Origin: Solobacterium sp.
Lineage (GTDB): Bacteria > Bacillota_I > Bacilli_A > Erysipelotrichales > Erysipelotrichaceae
Direction: 5' to 3'
Length of the DNA: 26,337 bases
NCBI GenBank assembly: GCA_015256455.1
Contig: JABZMB010000015.1
Location: forward strand, 1 to 26,337
This document shows positions 7,765 through 16,049 of the stretch, piece after piece. The position numbers and the translations under genes are program-made. Under the pieces are notes generated by a model that ran no database searches, was not told the origin of the DNA, and saw nothing but the letters and a program-made list of their open reading frames with translations. Numbering within the stretch: the first letter of the stretch is position 1; each line of letters starts with the position of its first letter.

Positions 7765-8778
7765 ATGACACTAGGAAAAATAATGAAACAATTGCGGAAA
7801 GAAGCATTCTTATCCCAAGAACAACTTGCCGCAAAACTTAACATCACTGCACAAGCAGTCTCAAAATGGGAGAATGAAGAATCTTATCCAGATATTTTAT
7901 TCTTACCAAAAATCGCTGCGATATTTGGTGTTAAGATTGATGAACTATTTGACTATCAAGCAGAAAGTGCCTATCAACAGATTGAAAGTATGCTAGAGAA
8001 AGAGCGTTACTTTACAAACACAGAATTTACAAAATCAGAAAATTTCTTATTAGAACAACTATCCACAAACCCAAATGATTTACATGCATTAACAGTACTT
8101 GGTGATTTGTATCATGAATATGCAAAACGATTAGATGAAAAGGCAGCCACATATACCAAACAAGCAATTATGATCAATCCAGATAATAAGGATTTACATA
8201 ATACATTTCATAATGCAATGCATGGTGGTAATCTTGACTGGAATGTCGCAAACCACAGCGAGCTGATACAGTTTTACCAGAATTTCATTCAAGAACATCC
8301 AACCGTTACACGTGCATATTTATATCTCTTAGATAATTTGATTGATGATGGAAGATTGGATGAGGCAAGAAACATACTGAAAAGACGCTCTATAGTCACT
8401 ACAGATTGTCTGAATGATTTTTATCAGATATTGATAGATGAAAAGAGAAAAGGATTTGAAAATACACGTGAAGAATACAACGAGTATTTAAAGCAATATG
8501 AAAGTGATTGGAAAGCCTATTTCTCGGTGGCAAATAGATATGCTAGTTATGGAGAGTATGAAGAAGCAATCGCTCTATTTGAAAAATCATTTGCAGTACA
8601 ACCAGTACCTCGTTATATCGATCAGTTAGAATCTATCGCACAGTTATATCTTCGCATGCATAAAAAGTCTGCTGCGAAACAAAGCTATAAACGTGAATTA
8701 CAGTTATTAAAAGAGGAATGGCATCAGGATGATTCTGCAGATGTACAACGAGTGAAGGCACTAATAAAAAAAGTGTGA
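7765..8778 (+). CDS. XRE-family HTH regulator with TPR-like C-terminal domain
   Basis: A 337-residue cytoplasmic protein. Residues 1-62 are a Cro/C1-type helix-turn-helix: LGKIMKQLRKEAFLSQEQLA, then the recognition helix ITAQAVSKWENEESYPDI and the closing FGVKIDELFD. The remaining 270 residues are helical with tetratricopeptide-like repeats (for example HALTVLGDLYHEYAKRL and YASYGEYEEAIALFEKSFAV). In Firmicutes such architectures are often stress or metabolic regulators, and in some relatives (Rap/PlcR/ComR type) the repeat domain binds a peptide; there is no small peptide gene beside this one, so peptide sensing is not supported here. AGGAGG precedes the ATG. It is monocistronic between two terminators. 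Target genes are unknown; the phased repeats just upstream make autoregulation plausible. Confidence 0.85.
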   Translation: MTLGKIMKQLRKEAFLSQEQLAAKLNITAQAVSKWENEESYPDILFLPKIAAIFGVKIDELFDYQAESAYQQIESMLEKERYFTNTEFTKSENFLLEQLSTNPNDLHALTVLGDLYHEYAKRLDEKAATYTKQAIMINPDNKDLHNTFHNAMHGGNLDWNVANHSELIQFYQNFIQEHPTVTRAYLYLLDNLIDDGRLDEARNILKRRSIVTTDCLNDFYQILIDEKRKGFENTREEYNEYLKQYESDWKAYFSVANRYASYGEYEEAIALFEKSFAVQPVPRYIDQLESIAQLYLRMHKKSAAKQSYKRELQLLKEEWHQDDSADVQRVKALIKKV

Positions 8779-8785
8779 TTGATAT

Positions 8786-8822
8786 AAAAATGGATTGACC
8801 AAAATTGGCCAATCCATTTTTT
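8786..8822. terminator. Bidirectional intrinsic terminator
   Basis: An 11-bp stem (AAAATGGATTG / CAATCCATTTT) is extended past one A-C mismatch by CCA/TGG. It has a T-run on one side and an A-run on the other, and lies between the convergent XRE and DUF2229 genes. It can stop transcription from both sides. Confidence 0.8.
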
Positions 8823-10089
8823 ATAATTCTGTTGATTTATTTTTCTGATTGAGACGTTCTTTCGCAACCGACAACATTAACTTAATACGGTTTTCTTGGT
8901 TAACCTTTGTAGCACTAGGGTCATAGTCAACAGCAGTGATATTTGCATTTGGATACTTTGCACGGATACGATTGACTACACCTTTACCAGCAATGTGGTT
9001 TGGTAAACAACCAAATGGCTGTGCACAGACAATATTTTCATATCCTGTTTCAATTAATTCAATCATCTCAGAAGTTAGTAGCCATCCTTCACCCATCTTA
9101 ACACCTAGGGATAGGATGCCATCCGGTTTTTTCATTAATTCCTTAAAGGACATAGGACCGTGGAAGCCTGCACTTTCCATGGCTTTAGCCATGGCGATAC
9201 CGATGTTATCTAAGAAAGCTAAGATAAGATCTGCAACTTTACGTTTTACAAAAGGACCACCATAAATCTGTACGTCTAATGTAGCGTTAGCGACGCAGTA
9301 TTCGATATATCCCATAAGACCAGGCATATTCACTTCACAATCCTGTGATTCTAGGAAGGCAACTAGGTCATTGTTTCCCATTGGAGAGAACTTAACATAG
9401 ATTTCTCCGACAACACCAACTTTTACTTTTGGTGTACGATTCACTGGAATCTTCGCAAAGTCATTTGCGATATCTTTGAAGCGACGCTTCATAGAAAAGA
9501 TGGTGTAGTTCTTATTGTGGTTTAGCCAATCCTGTACTTGTGCTGTCCATTTGGCAACACAAGCAGCCGCATCACCCTTATTGATTTCATAAGGTTTCAC
9601 TTGGTTGTGTAATGCCGCAATTAAGTCGCCGTATTCTGCTGCAGCTAAAACTTTGAGCAGAAGACGGAAACTCAGTGGCATAGAGGATCCTTTTTCAAGA
9701 CCTGATGCATTCAGTGATGCGACAGGGATATAATCATATCCTGCTTTTACAAGTGCTTTACGTAATAATTTAATGTAGTTAGAAGCACGACATCCACCAC
9801 CTGATTGAGAAATCAATAGGGCAGTGTGCTGTAGGTCATATTTACCACTGTTTAGGGCATCTAAGAACTGACCGATAATTAATAATGCTGGATAACATGT
9901 ATCATTGTGTACATACTTCAAACCAAGCTGGGCAACTTCTGCACCAGAGTTTTCTAGCATGACAATACGATAGCCTTCACTCTCCATGGCAGCCTTAATC
10001 GCAGCAAACTGCATAGGGGCCATGTTAGGCGCAAGAATCGTATGCGTTTTTAACATATCTTTTGTAAAGTTGGGTGTCATGTATTCCAT
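8821..10089 (-). CDS. Acyl-CoA dehydratase activase-related protein, C-terminal part (HgdB-like, separate gene)
   Basis: A 422-residue protein matching what is usually the C-terminal third of the roughly 1,400-residue fused activase/DUF2229 proteins of anaerobes. Conserved-looking cysteines sit in NDTCYPALL, QSGGGCRASNY and CAQPFGCLPNHIAGKG, in a fold resembling the dehydratase subunits of 2-hydroxyglutaryl-CoA dehydratase; they may bind an iron-sulfur cluster. No membrane segment is visible. The start codon overlaps the stop of the larger upstream gene in a TAATG junction, and AAAGGAA lies before it, so translation probably re-initiates here and the two products act as one complex. The biochemical role of this family is not established. 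Joined end to end with its partner, the total is 1,395 residues, the usual length of the fused form. Confidence 0.82.
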   Translation of the reverse strand: MEYMTPNFTKDMLKTHTILAPNMAPMQFAAIKAAMESEGYRIVMLENSGAEVAQLGLKYVHNDTCYPALLIIGQFLDALNSGKYDLQHTALLISQSGGGCRASNYIKLLRKALVKAGYDYIPVASLNASGLEKGSSMPLSFRLLLKVLAAAEYGDLIAALHNQVKPYEINKGDAAACVAKWTAQVQDWLNHNKNYTIFSMKRRFKDIANDFAKIPVNRTPKVKVGVVGEIYVKFSPMGNNDLVAFLESQDCEVNMPGLMGYIEYCVANATLDVQIYGGPFVKRKVADLILAFLDNIGIAMAKAMESAGFHGPMSFKELMKKPDGILSLGVKMGEGWLLTSEMIELIETGYENIVCAQPFGCLPNHIAGKGVVNRIRAKYPNANITAVDYDPSATKVNQENRIKLMLSVAKERLNQKNKSTEL

Positions 10090-13010
10090 TAGGCTTGTTC
10101 CTTTCTTTCGTCTAGAGCGGCGAATAATGAACGTATACGGATATTGACGGCACCAAGGTTGGTGATTTCATCAATCTTTAACTGTGTATAGAGTTTATTT
10201 CCTTCTTGTAAGATTTCCTTTGTTTCATCAGATGTTACGGCGTCAAGACCGCATCCGAAGGATACAAGTTGGATTAAGTCCATATCTGCGTGGTTAACAC
10301 AGTATTTGGCAGCAGCGTAAAGACGACTGTGGTAGGACCATTGGTTTAAGACAGAAGTATCAAACTTTTGAACTAAGTTAGAGATACTATCTTCTGTAAT
10401 AACACAAGCACCGTGTTGAACAATTAACTTATCTATACCATGGTTTACTTCTGGGTCGACATGATATGGACGGCCAGCAAGAACGATAATACGCTTACCT
10501 TCATTGCGAGCTTCTGTAATCATACGCTCTGCTTCTTTACGTGTATCTTCCATATGCTTACGATATGCGGTATATGCAGATTCAATAGCGTTTTGGATAT
10601 CTGCAGTCTTTAAATCTGGATAGTACTTCTGCATAATCTTAGGCATTAATCGAACAAAGTCTTTGCGTTGTTCGAGGTTGAGATATTCATAGATGAACTT
10701 AGTATTTTCAAGCTCACGAATATTACCAGCTAAAACTTCAGGATAGTAGGCAACGACAGGGCAGTTATAGTGATTATCACCTAAGCCTTCATCGATGTTA
10801 TAACTCATACATGGATAGAAGATAGCGTCTACATCTTTCTTGAGTAAAGCCATGATATGACCATGCGTTAACTTGGCAGGGAAACATACTGTATCACTAG
10901 GAATAGAGCCTTGACCTGCTTGGTATAACTTACGGTTACTAAATGGGCTGACAATTACCTGGAAACCTAGGTTTGTAAAGAAAGCATGCCAGAATGGTAA
11001 TAGTTCATACATGTTAAGAACCATCGGAATACCGATCTTACCACGTGTACCAGTGCCAGGGTTTTTCATTAACTGGCTGAGTTGTTGTTGCTTGTATGCA
11101 TACAAGTTAAGACTATCATCGTTGGACTTACCAGTAATAGGTCGATCACAACGGTTACCTGTGATAAAGCGTTTGCCATCCTGGAAGACACTGACCGTCA
11201 TCTGACAGTGGTTACCACAAAGACCACACTGAACGTTTTGAACCTTCTGTGTAAAGTTGTTGAGTTCTTCTAGTGTTAGGATGGAAGAAATGGTACCTGG
11301 CTTACTGTGTTCTTTACCATGTAGTGCGGCACCATACGCACCCATTAAACCAGCAATATCAGGACGTACAACATCGACACCCATCTCTTTTTCAAAGGCA
11401 CGTAATACGGCTTCGTTATAGAATGTACCACCTTGTACAACAATCTTCTTACCAAGTTGTTCAGGGCTTGAAGTACGAATAACTTTATATAGTGCATTCT
11501 TAACGACAGAAATGGAAAGACCAGCAGAGATACAGTCAAAGCCTGCACCATCTTTCTGTGCCTGCTTAACGCTGGAGTTCATAAATACAGTACAACGGCT
11601 ACCAAGGTCTACTGGTTGCTTTGCGAAGAGTGCTTCTTGTGCAAAGTTCTTAACGCTATAGCCAAGTGCTTCAGAGAATGTTTGTAAGAATGATCCACAA
11701 CCAGATGAACAAGCTTCATTTAAGAAGATGTCAGAGATTGCGCCATTTTCAATCTTAAAGCACTTCATATCCTGACCACCGATATCGATGATGAAGTCTA
11801 CATCTGGCATAAAGTGTTTGGCAGCTGTAAAGTGTGCAACAGTTTCTACAAGACCAAAGTCAGTATGTAATGCATGTGTCATTAAAGCTTCACCATAACC
11901 AGTTGTCGTTACAGATTGAATCTTTAGATTTGGATGTGCTTCATATAAACCCTTCAAGACTTCAATTACGATAGGTAATGGGTTACCACTGTTAGATTGA
12001 TAGTCTGTATAAAGCAGGTTTGCGTTATCATCAATGACTGCTACTTTGATAGTTGTCGAACCAGAGTCGATACCAATATGGACAGGGCCAGTATTTTCAT
12101 CAAAGTCTACGCGTGGAACGCTAGCCTTTGCATGACGTTTCTTAAATTCGTTGTATTCTTCTACGCTATTAAATAGGGCTGGTAAACTTGCATATGTTGC
12201 AGTTTTACCATAGTTGGCTAAGCCTTTGACAACATCATCAAAGACAACTTCCTTATCTGCGTAATAAGCAGCACCTAGGGCAACATATAAAAGACTGTTT
12301 TCAGGACAGATACCTTCAATCTTGAGTGTTTCGTTAAAACTATCACGTAAACACTTGGAGAATGTAAGTGGTCCACCTAAGTATAAAATGTTACCAGAGA
12401 TAGGACGTCCTTGGGCAAGGCCGGCAATGGTCTGGTTAACAACTGCTTGGTAAATAGAAGCCGCAATATCACTAGCTAAAGCACCTTGGTTAATTAAAGG
12501 CTGTACGTCACTCTTTGCGAATACACCACAACGAGCCGCAATCGTATACTTACGTGTTGCTTGTTGAGCAGCCTTATCCATCTCGTCAGCGCTCATCTTT
12601 AATAGGGTAGCCATCTGGTCAATAAAGGCACCAGTACCACCAGCACAAGAACCATTCATACGAACTTCTGTACCATTTGTTAAGAATAAGATTTTGGCAT
12701 CTTCACCACCAAGCTCGATGATACAGTCAGTACCAGGATTTAGGCGGTTCGCCGCAACGCGGTCCGCAAATACTTCCTGTACGAAACTAACACCACAACT
12801 ATCGGCTAATCCCATTCCGGCAGAACCGGAAATCGCAAAGTATGCTTTCTTACCTTTTAAATATGTATCATTTAAAGACGTTAACAGCTCACGTGTCTTT
12901 TCAAGAATGTGACTGTAATGTCTTTCATATGCGGAATAGATGATTTGATCATTCTCATCCAGTACAACGCACTTGATGGTTGTTGATCCGATATCCATAC
13001 CAATACGCAT
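10089..13010 (-). CDS. 2-hydroxyacyl-CoA dehydratase activase-like protein: two BadF/BcrA ATPase domains plus DUF2229
   Basis: A 973-residue cytoplasmic protein. Two ASKHA-fold activase domains stand in tandem: residues 1-255 (IGMDIGSTTIK, SCAGGTGAF with Cys122, ARCGVFAKSDV with Cys161) and 310-565 (IGIDSGSTTIK, ACSSGCGSF with Cys434 and Cys438, SRCTVF with Cys473). In HgdC-type activases the corresponding cysteines hold a [4Fe-4S] cluster at the dimer interface and ATP hydrolysis drives electron transfer to a dehydratase. After residue 590 a CGLCGNHC cluster (595-602) and GNRCDRP (Cys621) open the DUF2229 region. The ATG at 13010 is chosen because GGAGGATC precedes it; the 25 codons upstream lack support. 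No classical dehydratase subunits lie nearby, so the partner substrate is unknown. It is followed by its C-terminal partner with a 1-base overlap. Confidence 0.87.
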   Translation of the reverse strand: MRIGMDIGSTTIKCVVLDENDQIIYSAYERHYSHILEKTRELLTSLNDTYLKGKKAYFAISGSAGMGLADSCGVSFVQEVFADRVAANRLNPGTDCIIELGGEDAKILFLTNGTEVRMNGSCAGGTGAFIDQMATLLKMSADEMDKAAQQATRKYTIAARCGVFAKSDVQPLINQGALASDIAASIYQAVVNQTIAGLAQGRPISGNILYLGGPLTFSKCLRDSFNETLKIEGICPENSLLYVALGAAYYADKEVVFDDVVKGLANYGKTATYASLPALFNSVEEYNEFKKRHAKASVPRVDFDENTGPVHIGIDSGSTTIKVAVIDDNANLLYTDYQSNSGNPLPIVIEVLKGLYEAHPNLKIQSVTTTGYGEALMTHALHTDFGLVETVAHFTAAKHFMPDVDFIIDIGGQDMKCFKIENGAISDIFLNEACSSGCGSFLQTFSEALGYSVKNFAQEALFAKQPVDLGSRCTVFMNSSVKQAQKDGAGFDCISAGLSISVVKNALYKVIRTSSPEQLGKKIVVQGGTFYNEAVLRAFEKEMGVDVVRPDIAGLMGAYGAALHGKEHSKPGTISSILTLEELNNFTQKVQNVQCGLCGNHCQMTVSVFQDGKRFITGNRCDRPITGKSNDDSLNLYAYKQQQLSQLMKNPGTGTRGKIGIPMVLNMYELLPFWHAFFTNLGFQVIVSPFSNRKLYQAGQGSIPSDTVCFPAKLTHGHIMALLKKDVDAIFYPCMSYNIDEGLGDNHYNCPVVAYYPEVLAGNIRELENTKFIYEYLNLEQRKDFVRLMPKIMQKYYPDLKTADIQNAIESAYTAYRKHMEDTRKEAERMITEARNEGKRIIVLAGRPYHVDPEVNHGIDKLIVQHGACVITEDSISNLVQKFDTSVLNQWSYHSRLYAAAKYCVNHADMDLIQLVSFGCGLDAVTSDETKEILQEGNKLYTQLKIDEITNLGAVNIRIRSLFAALDERKEQA

Positions 13011-13039
13011 AGTAGATCCTCCTCTAAGTCTAAAAATGC

Positions 13040-13064
13040 AAAAAGCCGTGTATGTCCACGCCTT
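13040..13064 (-). promoter_or_regulatory. Terminator-like hairpin in the leader of the activase gene
   Basis: Read on the minus strand, AAGGCGTG and CACGGCTT pair with one G-G mismatch around a GACATA loop and run into five Ts, 30 bases before the activase ATG. If the transcript starts upstream of it, it could attenuate expression; a TATAAG at its upstream edge might instead be the -10 box, in which case it would not be fully transcribed. Confidence 0.3.
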
Positions 13065-13079
13065 ATAATTGTCATTTGT

Positions 13080-13168
13080 CATCAATTTTAATAATTTCTG
13101 TTAAAAAAAACAATGAAAATGCTATGAGAAGTTACAAAAATCAAATATCCAAGCAAGATAAATTGATG
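13080..13168. promoter_or_regulatory. Mirrored 9-bp motifs between divergent activase and tldD genes
   Basis: CATCAATTT at 13080-13088 and its exact complement AAATTGATG at 13160-13168 face each other in the divergent intergenic region. The match continues outward as TTGT on both arms, with one inserted base. Each divergent promoter region thus carries the same motif in the same relative orientation. A shared regulator is one explanation. Confidence 0.35.
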
Positions 13169-13201
13169 TACAATAAAGCAAAATGAAAGGATGAAAAAAA
13201 T

Positions 13202-14635
13202 ATGAAAGCACCATTTTCAGAATATTTAAATACACTTGCACCAAGTTTAAAACAATTAGTGTCTAAACTAGGCGAAGATTATGATTATGTCAGTGTTCTT
13301 TCGACAGATTCCAAGGGCTTTGCGATTCGTATCTCTCAACAGGTAAAAGTCATCAGTTCTTCCAATCTAACGACAGAACGCGGTAGTGTTGTACGTGTCT
13401 ATAAAGATGGTTTATATAGCGAATATGCATTTAATCATTTTGATGCGGAATCTATCGAGGAAACTTACCACAAGATTAAGAAAGAACTCGATGCACAACT
13501 AGCAGTATTAAAACTCACAAAGACAGCTGTATTCAACACAGAGAAGTTAGAGGATGAACCACTTACACTTTTTGTGGAAAAGGAATGTGAACAGTTACCT
13601 GAGAATACAGATATTGAAAAGTTAGTAAATGACTTGAATTCTTATTCACTTGAGGCGATTCGTAAGGATGAGAATGTTGTTGACTGCATGGTCATTGCAC
13701 AATCCACACATGTTTCAAAATTATTCTTAACAGCCAACCGTGATTTAAGACAAAGCTATGTATATTGCGAAGGTGTAGTCGCACCAATTATCGTGATGGA
13801 TGGCAAAAATGAAATTGGCTATCAAGGACTATCTGCGCTAGGTGGACCTGAAGTATTTACACAGTTAAAGGATAAGATTGATTATGCAGTCACATTCGCA
13901 AAAGAAGTACTAACTGCTGATCCAATCGAACCAGGTGAATATGAAATTATCACTACACCAGAAGTATCTGGTCTTATCGCACACGAAGCGTTTGGCCATG
14001 GTGTAGAGATGGATATGTTTGTAAAAAACCGTGCACTTGGGAAAGATTTTATCAATAAGCGTGTAGGTAGTGAATTAGTAACCATGCATGAAGGTGCACT
14101 CTGTGCAGAGAACGTAACATCCTTTGCGTTTGACGATGAAGGAACACTTGCAGGGGATGTTGTGGAAATCGAAAACGGTATCTTACGCAGTGGTATCTGT
14201 GATGCGTTAAGCGCACTTCGTTTAGGTGTAAAGCCAACTGGTAACGGTAAGCGTCAAAACTATGAACATAAAGTTTATACACGTATGACAAATACGCTCT
14301 TTGACTCTGGTACAGATAAAGTTGAAGATATGATTGCGTCCGTGAAACATGGATACTTACTAGAAGGTATGTCCTCTGGTATGGAAGATCCAAAGCACTG
14401 GGGTATTCAATGTATTCTCAAGCTTGGTCGTGAAATTAAGGACGGCAAGTTAACAGGTAAGATTGTTGGACCAGTCATTATGACAGGATACGTTACAGAG
14501 GTATTAGGTAATGTCTCAATGGTATCTGGAGACCGTGGTGTCTATGGTTGTGGTGCGTGTGGTAAGGGCCACAAGGAATGGGTTAAAGTCAGTGATGGCG
14601 GACCATACTTAAAGACGAAAGGAAGATTAGGCTAA
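13202..14635 (+). CDS. tldD: TldD-family metalloprotease (catalytic subunit)
   Basis: A 477-residue cytoplasmic protease subunit with the metal-binding motif HEAFGH at residues 261-266 (His261, Glu262, His266), the hallmark of TldD in the TldD/PmbA (TldE) family. The C-terminal CGACGKGHKEW segment fits the region that supplies a cysteine metal ligand. In Escherichia coli TldD and TldE form a heterodimer with a narrow channel that degrades unfolded peptides and trims the microcin B17 leader and CcdA. No peptide-modification genes are nearby, so general peptide turnover is the more likely job here. GAAAGGA precedes the ATG. Its stop codon overlaps the ATG of the TldE gene (TAATG), as expected for subunits made in a fixed ratio. 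Confidence 0.9.
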   Translation: MKAPFSEYLNTLAPSLKQLVSKLGEDYDYVSVLSTDSKGFAIRISQQVKVISSSNLTTERGSVVRVYKDGLYSEYAFNHFDAESIEETYHKIKKELDAQLAVLKLTKTAVFNTEKLEDEPLTLFVEKECEQLPENTDIEKLVNDLNSYSLEAIRKDENVVDCMVIAQSTHVSKLFLTANRDLRQSYVYCEGVVAPIIVMDGKNEIGYQGLSALGGPEVFTQLKDKIDYAVTFAKEVLTADPIEPGEYEIITTPEVSGLIAHEAFGHGVEMDMFVKNRALGKDFINKRVGSELVTMHEGALCAENVTSFAFDDEGTLAGDVVEIENGILRSGICDALSALRLGVKPTGNGKRQNYEHKVYTRMTNTLFDSGTDKVEDMIASVKHGYLLEGMSSGMEDPKHWGIQCILKLGREIKDGKLTGKIVGPVIMTGYVTEVLGNVSMVSGDRGVYGCGACGKGHKEWVKVSDGGPYLKTKGRLG

Positions 14636-15915
14636 TGTTAGAGAAGATCATTGAAATTCTAAAAGAATCTAAAGCTGATGCTTGGGAAATCACAGACACA
14701 AAAACACGTGGCTGGGAATTCTACTTCATTCGTCATGATTTAGATCAAAACCGCGCAAAAGATGTAGAGCATATTAGACTTACAGTACACCGTTCTTTAG
14801 ATAATGGCGAAGTACTTGGTAGCGCAAGCGATGAAATTAATCCAACAGATTCCATTGAAGATATCAAGCGTAAAGTAGATCAGCTTATCTACACTGCAGG
14901 CTTTGTCAAAAATAAGGCATATTCCCTTGTAAAGCCAAGTCAGGAAGTAGTATCTAATCAAAAGACAGTTGATATTGCAAAGGTTGCAGAAGACTTTATT
15001 ACAACAATGCGTTCGATTCATGAAACAGAAACAGAAGATATCAACAGCTATGAAATTTTCGTTAACGAAGTAGAACGTCGTTATGTAAACTCCGAAGGCG
15101 TTGACCTTTGTGAGACATATCCAAACTCCATGGTAGAAGCAGTTGTCAATGCTCGTAAAGATGGACATGAAATTGAACTCTATCGTATGTACAACTCAGG
15201 AGGTTGTGATAAAGAAGGCTTAACACGTGACGTCACTAAGACTTTACAGTATGGTAAAGACCGTCTGAGTGCAGTACCTACACCTAAATTACCAAAGATG
15301 GCTGTTATCTTTAGTACAAGCGATTCTACAAGCATCTATCAATACTTTATTCAAAAGTTAGCTGCAGCTAGTGTTTATCGTAAGCTTAGTGATTGGAAGA
15401 TTGGTGAAGCTATCGCACAAGATATAAAGGGCGATACAGTAACACTAAAGACAGTGAAGGAATTACCAAATTCTTCTGAAAACTTCAATTACGATGATGA
15501 AGGTGCACCAATCCGTGAAGTAACACTCTTAGATGCAAACGTTCCAACGCAATACTGGGGTGGCTGTATGTTTGCTAGCTATATGAACCTCAAGGATAGC
15601 TTCAAGATTTCTAACGTCGTTGTCTCAGGTGGTCAAAAGGATGAGGCTACACTTCGCACAGGTAAGTATTTAGAAGTTGTAGAATTCTCCGATTTCCAAG
15701 TCGATCCAGTCACAGGGAATGTCTTTGGTGAAATCCGTCTAGGATACTTACATGACGAGGATAAGGTAACGGTTGTTTCTGGAGGATCTTTATCCGGAAG
15801 TATGAACGACTACGTAAAAGAACTATACATGTCGAAAGAAACAGTACAGTACAATAACCTAGTTGTACCATCCGTAACACGCTTAGAAGGCATGACAGTT
15901 ACAGGTGCTGAATAA
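14635..15915 (+). CDS. TldE/PmbA-family protease subunit (non-catalytic partner)
   Basis: A 426-residue protein of the TldD/PmbA family that lacks the HExxxH motif, which marks it as the TldE/PmbA-like structural subunit. Typical features are DLDQNRAKDVEHIRLTVHRS near the N-terminus, NSEGVDLCETYP in the middle, and the C-terminal block GNVFGEIRLGYLHDEDKV. It starts at 14635 by overlapping the tldD stop codon by one base, with AAAGGAAG upstream. It should form the heterodimer with the preceding gene product in the cytoplasm. It ends at a clear terminator, so the pair is a two-gene operon. Confidence 0.88.
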   Translation: MLEKIIEILKESKADAWEITDTKTRGWEFYFIRHDLDQNRAKDVEHIRLTVHRSLDNGEVLGSASDEINPTDSIEDIKRKVDQLIYTAGFVKNKAYSLVKPSQEVVSNQKTVDIAKVAEDFITTMRSIHETETEDINSYEIFVNEVERRYVNSEGVDLCETYPNSMVEAVVNARKDGHEIELYRMYNSGGCDKEGLTRDVTKTLQYGKDRLSAVPTPKLPKMAVIFSTSDSTSIYQYFIQKLAAASVYRKLSDWKIGEAIAQDIKGDTVTLKTVKELPNSSENFNYDDEGAPIREVTLLDANVPTQYWGGCMFASYMNLKDSFKISNVVVSGGQKDEATLRTGKYLEVVEFSDFQVDPVTGNVFGEIRLGYLHDEDKVTVVSGGSLSGSMNDYVKELYMSKETVQYNNLVVPSVTRLEGMTVTGAE

Positions 15916-15931
15916 ACAAAATGATTCATGT

Positions 15932-15961
15932 AAGATCATAACGAAAGTTATGGTCTTTTTT
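15932..15961 (+). terminator. Intrinsic terminator after the tldD-tldE pair
   Basis: An 11-bp stem (AAGATCATAAC / GTTATGGTCTT, one G-T pair) is closed by a GAAA tetraloop and followed by a T-run. Confidence 0.88.
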
Positions 15962-15988
15962 ACACTAATAAAAAAATGATAATCTTAA

Positions 15989-16035
15989 ATGACAAAATCT
16001 GTGATACTTGATACAGTTAGTTTGTTGATACTAAC
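15989..16035 (+). promoter_or_regulatory. Promoter and inverted repeat before the DUF438 gene
   Basis: ATGACA (15989-15994) and TACAGT (16012-16017) are 17 bases apart and predict a transcript start near 16024. An inverted repeat GTTAGT-N8-ACTAAC (16016-16035) covers that start and ends beside the ribosome-binding site. It could be an operator or, if transcription begins earlier, an mRNA hairpin. Confidence 0.4.
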
Positions 16036-16049
16036 AGGAGGTGTCTGAT

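Noticed and set aside
7765..8778. Peptide quorum-sensing system of the Rap/ComR/PlcR type
   Set aside because: The regulator has a TPR-like domain, but no short secreted-peptide gene could be found beside it.
8936..9265. 109-codon plus-strand open frame within the DUF2229 gene
   Set aside because: Antisense to a conserved gene, no ribosome-binding site, no recognisable domain; a shadow frame.
14052..15168. Long antisense open frames opposite the tldD and tldE genes (113 and 123 codons)
   Set aside because: They lie wholly inside well-supported protease genes, have odd composition (Tyr/His/Leu- or Cys/Phe-rich) and lack ribosome-binding sites.
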